From positions 164,629 through 209,196 of the forward strand of contig JH154487.1 in the NCBI GenBank assembly GCA_000226015.1: 44,568 nt of DNA, written 5' to 3'. This document shows positions 20,919 to 31,900 of this stretch, piece after piece (position 1 is the first letter of the stretch; each line of letters starts with the position of its first letter). The notes under the pieces are model-generated. The model did no database searches. It saw only the letters and a list, made by a program, of their open reading frames with translations, and was not told the origin of the DNA. The position numbers and the translations under genes are program-made. This stretch comes from Mnemiopsis leidyi. Lineage: Eukaryota > Ctenophora > Tentaculata > Lobata > Bolinopsidae.

Positions 20919-23900
20919 CTGAATTCTTCTAACTGATCGAATATTTTCTGAATGTGTCTGTAACATCCCTCCGCTTGATCCAGGTCTTCCAAATAAGAGT
21001 CTCCTGAATTTTAAAGTGTAAGAACAATGAAAATGTCAACTTTCCAAAAATACTAAACTAGTCTTTGGACACAATTCAACTTACAGGAAAACATGACTGT
21101 TTTAACTAGCTTACCTTTAAAGATAGGTTGGGGAGCATTACTGAAGTAAACGTGGAAAGGGAAGTACTCCTTCACGTCACAAGCCTCGTTGCCTTCTTCA
21201 CTACCACCTTTCTTCTTAAGTCTTGTCATGAACTCCTCCCACCTGCTTTTCACCTGGGAGTTCGACAGTTTAACTGATTGTCACTAAGTAACTACCAATA
21301 TTCGCACCTTAAACAAACAGAACCGTAATCCGTGATTTGCTAAGTACAATCAGAAAAGTAAAAAAGTAAATTATAGGTTATCAGTGCGTCATTAACTGAC
21401 TACATAACATTAAATGATAGTATTGAAGGACCTGATAGAGGTTGAAGTAGCCTGCTGTTTCGCACGTGTATGTGACGTCACCAGTTACCCCCAAACTCTT
21501 CTGGAGTCGTCCCACTTCGTTCAACAACTCCAGTCTAAAAGAGTTAGAGGCGAATTAAATAATGTAACAACATTCACAGAACCATGAATAAACTTTAAAA
21601 ATCAAAGAAAGAAATTTAGAAATCAAAATATCCTACAATGTTTAGATTTGTTAGAATTTTCTTATTTTCACTTTGTAAGTACATACCTGTGCGCAAGGAT
21701 GTAGTTAACTCGGCCGTACTTGCTGAAATCCTTATCAGTTCCTAATCCTTCTTCGCCGTGTCCCAGCCTGTTAGAAGTAAGGGGCTCATTTTGACCAAAA
21801 AATGTTGACCGTGAACGCAAATTAGACTATAAAATTTGACCATAAAATTTCCATTTTGACCACGAACTTAGGGAAAAACCAGGGTGTCAGTCACCATGGT
21901 CAAGTTTTTTGATCATTGACCATGGGGCAAATTGGGTGTAATGGTCATGGTCAGTGCCTTACCCCCTCCCCCTCATTATAAATATATTAAAAACATCAAA
22001 AAATGTGCAAAATTGAGTAGTTTCACGCCGCAAAAGTGAGTGAAAATCCAATACTAACCTGAGAAGATGTCTCTCATCAATATCCAAGTTAATAATCTTC
22101 TGGAAGAGCTGATTGAGAGCCTGGTTGCTATGGGTAACGATAAGAGTACGCTGATTAGGGAAGTTGTGGTAGATGTTGTTGATTACCTGCACGGCCACGT
22201 CCGTCTTCCCCGTACCTACGAGAACAGAATTGTTCAGCGTAAATTTGTTAGCACGTCTGCTAAGAAATTGAAACGATCCACGATTATCTTTTGAACCTTT
22301 AACAATCGCAATATATCACAATTATAACCAATTGCGTTTAGAGCTTTATAATTAACAGCTTACAATGATAAATTATTTAGCTGAATATCTCATTAGTAAT
22401 TACAATTACAATTCATCAAATCCTATTAACAACAAAGTAACAAATTAAGCAAGATCAAATAGCTAGCTAACAAAGACATAACAAATTAAGCAAGATCAAA
22501 TAGCTAACAAAGACATAACTTTATAAACCTACCTGGAGGACCGACGACCATGGTAAGACCGGGGTTACAGCCCGCCTTGATGGCTTCTATCTGGGTCGGG
22601 GTAAACCGGACACTGTTCTCTTTAGGCTTGTTGTAGGGGTAAGGACCGGGATTAGGGAGTGTATACGGGATAACTTCTAAACCTGCACCTTTCTCTGAAA
22701 AGTACGGTGTTTTTGTAGGGGTGTCGGTGCAAGGAATATTCCCAAGAACAAACCAAGTTCCTGCATTAATTGTGATAACTTATCTAAGAAAGATGGCGAA
22801 TTTTACTTTTTCACGTACGGAAGAGAAATTATTTTATCAAGTAAGATTGAGAGTTTATACAAGTTTGTTTCCTTTGAATACCGTAAAAGTAAATCAGTCT
22901 ACCAAGTACCAACCGGGAAAGCGTATCTTGAAAGGTTTAACTTGTTTTTCAGGTGGAGCGTCACACTTTATCTCCATTCCCAGGAAGTTTTCCAGGAGAT
23001 GTTCTGCATCCAGGAAAGTGTCATTGAAATCTATCGTCCTGAGAATATTTAGATAACAATAGTTTATTGAACATATATTTCTGCATCCAGGAAAGTGTCG
23101 TTGAAATCTATCGTCCTGAGAATATTTAGATAACAATAATTTATTGAACGTATATTTCCCAATTGTCGTCCTTTAACGAGTAGAACTTAACAGCCTTTAC
23201 TATGTACGCTTTGGACGTTCAAAGTGTTTGCTAAGTGAACCATTTAATTTTGATAATGTAACATCTCAGATCCCACATACTCAGTCTTGTTAGGCATCTT
23301 GGAATAGTGAGCCTCGCCCGGATCTCCGTATCCCAGGAAGATATCATGGAGCCAAGCCGGAACCACACATTCTGTGTTGATCATATCTCGTATAGTTTCT
23401 AACACCGCTTTGAAGTTGTTCTCCTTTGGTTTTCGTCTCATTATTATGTTGAACGTTTCGTATACGTCCTCTGAACCTTTGATCGTTTTCTCCATGTCGT
23501 TCTAGAAAAAAGGGAGATTAAAGAGGATGTGTGAAAAATGTGTAAAATGCCATTTTTTAACCGTGATTGTTTCTTATGGTTAGTCGTAGTTGACCGCAAA
23601 ACAACCAGAGAAAGAGATCACATCGCTTTCAGAGATTTTAGCAGTCTACATAGCGTTCTGAATAACACTTAAATCAATTAAACTAAACCTATGAAACTAA
23701 AACATAAATTATAAAATATATGACAGAGTTCTGTTAAAACAGCATTATTTTATATCAGTAGTATTCTTTTATAACAGGTTACTGTATGTATACCAAGAAA
23801 CTAACTGAAACAGTGTGCTCTAAGAAGCAAAATTGCTGCTCTGCACCACAGAAAATTATAATCATACCTGATACTGGTTAACATCCAGGTATAACCTCAC

Positions 23901-24344
23901 AGTCCTCATTCTCGTCTTGTAATCAGGCTTTTCGAAACCTTCCGCTACAACTCTACCCTCCTCGTCGAGGTAGCCCTCAACCTCACATCCACGCAGGTAC
24001 CGCAGTCTGACCTGTGTTTAATGAGTGTTTGTTAGTTTTGTGTAAAACCAATATTTTATAGGTAAACTTCTAGTGACAGGCTCAATTCTTTACACTCAAG
24101 TCAATAATCAATATGTTCGTTTAATACGTCCTCTTGATCCAATAGCTGGTCTTATGAGGCTTACTCTAAAATAATGTGTGTAGGGTAAAGCTTGTAAAAC
24201 TAGTCAGACTATAGAATATGACATACCTGTTCTAAGAAGGGCTTCTTGGAGCTGTAGGTTGGAGAGGAAGATAAAGCGTCTATAGTTAGAAGGAAACACA
24301 CGTCGTGTTTTCTCAGGGAATCCCATTCGGTAGCGATGTTACGT
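20919..24344 (-). CDS. AQR: AQR middle exon block: beta/linker region, helicase domain 1 with Walker A
   Basis: Exons in transcript order: 24227-24344, 23868-24011, 23281-23501, 22914-23038, 22533-22694, 22059-22215, 21687-21767, 21432-21534, 21115-21253, 20919-21003. All phases agree. The Walker A motif GPPGTGKT is split by the intron between 22533-22694 (ends GPP plus one base) and 22059-22215 (begins GTGKTDVAV). Other AQR hallmarks are [20 protein letters not shown] (23281-23501), [16 protein letters not shown] (22059-22215) and [10 protein letters not shown] (21115-21253). The first exon here starts with one leftover base, so an exon of 3n+2 bases must precede it. That exon, which in other animals covers about 20-25 residues between VVEV and the DEWEGLRKHD region, is not found in the window. 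The next exon downstream is 12.2 kb away at 8707. Confidence 0.94.
22438..22519. repeat. Tandem duplication in AQR intron
   Basis: AACAAATTAAGCAAGATCAA plus AATAGCTA...CAAAGACAT occurs twice in a row (about 42-46 bp units), just upstream in plus coordinates of exon 22533-22694, i.e. within the donor-side intron. Confidence 0.85.
23004..23157. repeat. 77-bp tandem duplication spanning the AQR exon 17 acceptor
   Basis: Two copies, 23004-23080 and 23081-23157, differing at a few positions. Each has the first about 35 bases of exon 22914-23038, its acceptor (ATATTCTCAG in transcript sense) and about 40 bases of intron. The intron therefore holds a complete second acceptor and exon start. The period is not a multiple of three, so using the upstream acceptor without removing the second copy would shift the frame. 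Confidence 0.9.
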
Positions 24345-24500
24345 CTGGTGAATGATAAGGAGGTGAAGAATTGTCTTAGTTTTCGGAAGGCAGATGTAGA
24401 TTCAGCATTCAGATGTGATCAGGGCCAGTCGCCAGCGGAGGCTAGAGGGCTCTTGGAAATTCAAAATTTCACAAAGAGCTGGCCGACGGGTAAATATTTA

Positions 24501-24898
24501 CGTACGTGCATGAAATCGAAACGCGCGAATTGAAAATTAAATTTTTGACCGCGCGTGACTACAAGAACTTTGTCTTTGCGCCTTACGTGCAAACTATATA
24601 AATCCTACATTTGCCACATCTGTCCCTGAGGCACAAATCATTAAGTTATTTCATACTTCAAAAGAAACGTCATCTTTCATCAGAACTTATATTCAAACCG
24701 AAGATTACTGTAAAACCATCGAGAAGGAACTAACTTGATGTCGAGGTTTATCGTCACGTCAGCTCTCACCCGAGAGGGGTGGTTTTTCCCCACGTGTGGT
24801 TTTGCGACCTAGCGCGAGTTTCTGTGAGTCTGCGACCCCCGCACGGGGGCGCGTTCCAATGTGTTCAGTGAGGTGAAAGTATAATCTTACAAAATAAA
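24501..24898 (-). repeat. CpG-rich dispersed repeat, inverted copy 2
   Basis: Reverse-complement match of 12423-12823, about 97% by eye. Together the two copies bracket about 11.7 kb including the GPCR-like gene and the middle AQR exons, so recombination or assembly ambiguity between them would flip that segment. Confidence 0.9.
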
Positions 24899-25030
24899 CA
24901 AGAATTCCGCCCGCTTAGTTAGGTCTCAGGCGGACGCTAGATTTCCATCTCTCCAATTCTAAAGTCAAAGAATCTTCTTTGATCTGCCCTCTGCTAATAT
25001 GACCTCTGCTAATGCTAGAAGCAGATTGAG

Positions 25031-25809
25031 NNNNNNNNNNNNNNNNNNNNNNNNNNNNNNNNNNNNNNNNNNNNNNNNNNNNNNNNNNNNNNNNNNNNNN
25101 NNNNNNNNNNNNNNNNNNNNNNNNNNNNNNNNNNNNNNNNNNNNNNNNNNNNNNNNNNNNNNNNNNNNNNNNNNNNNNNNNNNNNNNNNNNNNNNNNNNN
25201 NNNNNNNNNNNNNNNNNNNNNNNNNNNNNNNNNNNNNNNNNNNNNNNNNNNNNNNNNNNNNNNNNNNNNNNNNNNNNNNNNNNNNNNNNNNNNNNNNNNN
25301 NNNNNNNNNNNNNNNNNNNNNNNNNNNNNNNNNNNNNNNNNNNNNNNNNNNNNNNNNNNNNNNNNNNNNNNNNNNNNNNNNNNNNNNNNNNNNNNNNNNN
25401 NNNNNNNNNNNNNNNNNNNNNNNNNNNNNNNNNNNNNNNNNNNNNNNNNNNNNNNNNNNNNNNNNNNNNNNNNNNNNNNNNNNNNNNNNNNNNNNNNNNN
25501 NNNNNNNNNNNNNNNNNNNNNNNNNNNNNNNNNNNNNNNNNNNNNNNNNNNNNNNNNNNNNNNNNNNNNNNNNNNNNNNNNNNNNNNNNNNNNNNNNNNN
25601 NNNNNNNNNNNNNNNNNNNNNNNNNNNNNNNNNNNNNNNNNNNNNNNNNNNNNNNNNNNNNNNNNNNNNNNNNNNNNNNNNNNNNNNNNNNNNNNNNNNN
25701 NNNNNNNNNNNNNNNNNNNNNNNNNNNNNNNNNNNNNNNNNNNNNNNNNNNNNNNNNNNNNNNNNNNNNNNNNNNNNNNNNNNNNNNNNNNNNNNNNNNN
25801 NNNNNNNNN
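25031..25809. other. Assembly gap (779 N)
   Basis: Run of N between a short unique flank (24899-25030) and the minisatellite at 25810. From the AQR protein, exons 11 and 12 and one missing short exon are expected in this position, in minus orientation. Confidence 0.95.
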
Positions 25810-25918
25810 TAAAGTTTAAAATAAGTGTAAAATACAAGCCTCCTCAGTCGGGTAGAGCGGATAATCTAAAGTTGAAAATAAGTGTAAAATACAAGCCTCC
25901 TCAGTCGGGTAGAGCGGC
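25810..25918 (-). repeat. Minisatellite at the AQR exon 10 donor, gap-side copies
   Basis: One complete extra unit plus the exon-10 copy itself (57-bp period), the reverse complement of the array at 11554-11792. Here the unit reads through in frame (19 codons, CILHLFSTLDYPLYPTEE); in the other array most units contain a stop. The next base step at each copy's exon end is GAG|GCTTGT. Confidence 0.9.
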
Positions 25919-28900
25919 ATGGCGTTGATCTCGTCCATCTGACTCATCCTGGTTTCGTGGTAGGAAACTATAACTTCCAGGATGAAGCTGCTCTTGTGTT
26001 TGGCTTCCCCGTACTGCACAATGGCTTGTGTTATGGTGGGAGGATTCAATAGCAACCAACCAGACTGTATTTGCCATGTATATTCTCACAATAAATGTAA
26101 AGAGTTTCCAATTTGAACCTTCAAAATTTACCTTGATCCACCGACTAGAATATTCCTAAAGAAATATACATGGTCCGTGATAATGCAGAAGAAAGAAATA
26201 ATAATAATGCAATGTAGGTAAGAAAAAACAAGATTTATTGCACTAACCGGTTCCAACAGATTAAGATGATGAGCAAGTTCGTGAAGACGTCTGTTATTTA
26301 GCGACCTTAGATACCCCAGTAGACTTTCTCTGGAGTCCACCTGGCTGATGTTTGCTAGTGCTAGCTCCTCCAGCTCCTGAACAACAATTTCTAGTTAATA
26401 CAGCTAGCTCCTCCAGCTCCTGAACAACAATTTCTAGTTAATACAGCTAGCTCCTCCAGCTCCTGAACAACAATTTTTAGTTAATAGTACAACTATTTTT
26501 GTCCTGTATTATTTAGAGATTCTGCATAATTTAAATAAAAAATCAAACGATATAATTTTACACGATATTGACAGTTTCAATAGCACATACAATTGTTATT
26601 ACATTTCACCATCTTTTGAAGTGGATAACTCTGGCCAAAGTTCCAGGCTCCAGCTTTAGAAGGGGCGTCACAGTTAAGCTCACTAACCAATGTGGCAATG
26701 ATCTAGAGACTAGATTGCTTGACTTAACTTTTTCCTACAGTTTATATTTGAGTATGGAGTTTCCAAAGTCCATATGACCTTAAAGAGCACCTTCATGGCG
26801 TAATGGAGGATTTTCAGGATTTAACTTATTAAACGTATCCTCAAAAAATGGGCGTGGCAGGAGCCAGGTGTTACCGGAGTAGTTGGGGTCTAAAATTTTT
26901 CCTGGTGCCTATAAGGCTTAGGGAGCAACATATAAGCACTGTCTTCTAATTATTTCAACAACTTTTGGTATTATGAACTGACTTAATTGACACTATGTTT
27001 AAGTTTACCGAAAATATTTTGCTGGCTTTTATTTAGAAACAAAGCAAAAATTCACAAGCAAAACCACAAGAATTAGAAAATCAAAAACACAACAAAGAAC
27101 AAGAAATTATTCTTTTCCTCCTAATATTCTAGATTCCGCTATCCTTTGCGTCCTCCACATTTTCACTAAACTTGTTGGCAAAGTTCCCGGCTGGATAATA
27201 ATGACAACAGAAGTAGATATGGTTCACAATACCGGACACCTTCGCGTACTCCTGAAACTTCGCATACCCACACCCAACACTCTTGACATCTTTCCAGATC
27301 ATGCGAGTAAACCTGGCAGCTTTCTCCTCATACTCACTCGTCGCAAAGTTGTAAAACTCTCGCTGGTGATACCAGTGTCTGATGGCGAACCCAGATATGC
27401 TCGCCATCTGTCGGATGTTTACTCCGTGGAATGTATTGCTGCCAGCAAGTGGTGCTATTAGGTCCGAGTTCCAGTCCAATCCTGCCAGTTTCCTGCATTC
27501 CTGTCTAGCCGAGATTGCTAGATCTTCCTTCCAGGTTAATTCACCGGCATTGTGTAGTATTCGGAGACGGTTTTGGTGGTTGAGAGACATCTTCTGGATT
27601 CTCCTTACATTTATGGGACAAGAGTTGCAGCTCCATCGACATGCCTTGCGGATCTTTCTAAACGAGCACATTTTGTTGAGATCTTCTATACTGTCCCCAA
27701 GTAGCTCTGTCAGTTCATCACACTGTGCGGCATGTGGAGCAAATCTGACGAGATCTGCACAATAATCCCTGCACACAACGGTACCTGGTACCAGCACCAA
27801 CAGTACGAAAGTAACTATCAGCATTTTGAAAACGGTTCGACTGACGGTGCAGTTGTAACAGAAAACTTGAGAAAAGCGCTGGTCTGTTTTGAAATTAAAC
27901 CCGCTATTTGTTTTTGAAAATGTAGTGCTAGACAGTGGGTCACGTCCACTTTGACCGTTACATGGACAGCTGTAGTTCGTTATTACTTAATACTTTAATA
28001 ATTAATTTATACATTTAAACAATATAACCGTCCATATCTCGTTAGTTGTACCTGATCGTTTATTGAGCCTACCTTAAAGTGAGCAAAGCACTGTTTTTGT
28101 AGTGAGAGAACTTGATCGTAGTGTTGGCTTAACATTTGAGTTTCTGTCAAAGGGTTACCTTCTAAATCGTCTATTTCAAACCTGGATTGGGTTTTTAACA
28201 TCAATTTTGATATGATTTAATTGTACAACCAAATTCAAATGAAAAAGGATTAACAAATTAAATGATTGGTGAGCTGTATCCCTGACTGAATCCCTTACAC
28301 GAATTACAATTAAGATTAGCGATTCAGTCCGTTTAAGAATACAGCCTGAAAAGCGGACGAAATCACTAATTTCAATTTATTGTCAGTGATTCAGTCCATT
28401 AGAGAATAGAGATTCAATCAGGAAGAGATACAGCTCGATTACCAAATCAAATCCTGGCGAGAGTCCAAAACCAGATTTTACATATTAAGTGTGAAGAATA
28501 ACCCGACGGCTCTTATTAGTAATTGAACGTACTTTGAGTAAAATTTGACCATTTTCAAAAGTTCGCAATACAAGTGTCCCTCTTGCTCGCGCTGGGCAAG
28601 GGTGCTCTGCGAAGATCGGACGATGATGTGTGTGTCTAGAAGGAGGGTGTTGAAGAAGCGCCGTGTTGGGAGCTGTGCTTGCAAGTCTACACACAACTCT
28701 AGGAAGCGCTCTGCGAAGTTCACCTGAAAAGTTTATAAATCAGACTAAGACGCTCCCGCTCTTTGTCAAAAAATATTTAGAAAATTTATCTCATACCTTA
28801 ACTTGAATTGAATTCCCTGGACTAGTTCTACGTCCGACCCGTAACAGCCAACTATACACTCAAAAAAGCAGAAACATTCACAGTTACTACACAAGTTGTT

Positions 28901-31900
28901 TTGCTGGCATGTCTCTCGATTTGCAACATGGGAATTGATATGTGAATTATTTTGAAAGGATGAAATTATTTTTTATACATATGATTTGATTTGGGACCGG
29001 CTTTTACTTCGCACGGCCAATGTATGGTCACTGCTTCACTTGTAAGACTTCTAGAAGCTCTTATGTAGTTTAAGAAACAGCCTTTTCATCAGCTTCTACA
29101 CCGTCGATCAGTAGTTCGGAAATTAATGAATCAATTATAAATTAAGATTTAGAATTGGAGATTGTGAGACTAGCTAACGCAAAGCTACAGGGTCTGGTAT
29201 ATGTATGAATCAAAGGTACCGTCGGAAAATATGGCGCTTAAGATTAGAGCAGGAGATTTGAGCAATACTGTAACAGTTAAACTTACACTGTTCCTTCGTA
29301 AGATGGAATGTTACATATAGCTTTTCCACCTTGAGAAATTTGAGATATTTTTCAAAAGCAGATTTAAACATTTTTGTAGATTCGATATTTCAGTCATACT
29401 ACTGATTGAAACTGTGAGGTTGTTGAACATTTTAGAACTTATTTAAAACTCAAGGCTCTTTTGTCCATTTCAGACCGAGAATATGGTAAAATTAATTTGC
29501 GGCTATGTCCGTGGTGATAGTATCTAACATCTGTTGAATATATGTATTCAGAAGCAGTTTCTATAAACGCTTGGAAAGCAAGATGGGCAAGTATCAAAAT
29601 GATCCTCTTTTCTATGTTAAGCCGATGGATGACAGCAACATATTCACCCATGCCATGTGATCGTGTTTGTACTTCTGCAATCTCCATTCAGCTAAAGTTG
29701 GAGCTTTTCCGATGTACCCAATAAGAGTCCGTTACAGTAGTCAAGACAGGACACAACAGGGTTATCAACCACTGTTTTCACGTGGTCAGATTTCAGAGGA
29801 AATATGTTTTTCCTGACGCTACGGAGTGTTCGAAAACTCCTTTCCTTGAGTTCCACGATATGACCATGAAATGCGAGTTTATTGTCCATTAAGAGTCAGG
29901 ACAATAGAAAAAGCTCCACCATATATATACTCGCACATTCTTTTAGTAACGGTAGTCTTACGATCAGCCTGATATAGAGACCATTGTCCTATACTCTTGG
30001 AAAAGATTTATTCGTAAAATATTTTTTGTTAAATTGGCTGGGCATTTGGAGAATACGACGGTTTTTAAACTATTATTGCTTTGCAAATGGATATCTGCAT
30101 ATTTGAGAGATGAAATAAAACAACATTGCTTAATGCAAATGCCAAATATTACTGTGTACGTGTTATAATACACATTTCTGTTTCGACTAGTAATCATTTA
30201 TTAATACGATTCACTAAATGTCCACAAAATTGCAATACTGGCAAGCAGTAAACAAAAAAGGAAAAAGACAAAACTTGTCCCTGATATCATATTTTAACTT
30301 CCAATACGGTTGCAGCTCTTGTACCGATTACAACAGATTAGTGTGCATGCTCCTCCTCCTCTTCTTCTCCCCCCTCGTTTCCGCTCCCTTCACTATCACT
30401 TCCGCCACCAGAGGGACACAGGTTGCAGGTTGCCGCACAGTGTGTGTACGCCCATGCGATGTTCGACTCGCACTCTCCCAGAGCCGCTCTCCGAGCACAT
30501 TCCATCTCCATTCCTGGACCATCAGCACACTCACACAGACCACAGGTCCCGGCACAGTGCGTTAGCAGGGTGTTGGTCCGGCAACCTTGATTACCAGCTT
30601 CTGCAACCTGCTGCGCACAGTTAGGACTGTTGTCTCCACACTCGCCACAGAGTTTACAGGAGAGTGGGCACCTGGTAATCATGTTTGTATCTGCCAGGCA
30701 GTAACCTTGTGATGCCCTCTGAGCACAGTTGTAGGATGTATCGTCTCTGCAGCCACAAAAACCACATGTAGCTTTGCAGTTTCTCTCCATCTCTTGGTAG
30801 TTAGACAAGCACTTTCCCATGTCTCTCAGCATCACACATTCTGATTTCTTCAGCGCATCCGTGCAAACACATGCGCCGCAGGACAAGGGACATTCGCTAA
30901 AGAAGGAGGACTTCATACACGATCCAATATGAGCGTAGGCAGCACAATAATCTTTTGTATCTTGACAACCTGCAGTGGGTTTTTGTAATGGTTTATTATT
31001 AGTTTACCAACACTCGGGCATAACTCAAGAGAATTCTTTGATCAATACTTTGTTTTGAGGCATTTGAAAAAGTACAGAGATAAAACAGTAGAACTTCACA
31101 AAAGTACCTTGAGCTGCAGCCACAAAGGCGAAGAAGGTAGCAACCAGGAGAAACATTCTTGTCAGAAAATTTGAACCGATTTGAAACAGAGAGATAAGTT
31201 TAAATTCCGATCCAAGCGATGGTTGACTTATATAGGACTCCAGGTAAATGATTTAGCTACCCAACTCGTTTAAAGAAAAAAGAGTTTTTGAAAAACAGTT
31301 TTCAAATAGCCGCAGTACTGTTATGCTAAACAAATTCATCTTTTGTTCCAAGAACCGGCGATAAATTTTGTAGAATAAGTTTCAGAGTTTTACTCGTCCA
31401 GCTGATTCTAGTTCTCAATGGTGATACCGTGTTAAATTAATAACAGGGAAACTTGAAAGAACTGATCTGTACTATGGTATGATAATGCTATTCGTATCCT
31501 GCATTACAGTTTCACGATGCTTAAAAGATGTACGTGGCTAGTGAAACAGTGAGGTCTTATCCCTAAAAGTGATAGATTGTAAGATCTCAATATATATATA
31601 TAATATATATATATATACAATCAGATACCAGGTGTACTGAAAACCAAATTCACCGAGTTGAAAACCAATAACAACCGTATCATTGTACCACGAAATACTG
31701 TTGGTAAATGAAGTACAACCGTGATAAAAGAATGCGATTCGCTCAAAGGTAGCTATATACCAAAAAGTACCTCTTCCATAGTGACGAATCCCTGAGCGGG
31801 TATCTCCTCTAACACAGCAAAGTATTTGTGGATCAGCTTGTGTAGAAACGTGTAGTCGTTCTCCCGCAGTCCTCTTTCACGTGCTCCCAGTTTCTGCTCA

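Noticed and set aside
24965-25928. Long open frames on both strands
   Set aside because: They run through 779 N bases and are artefacts of the gap.
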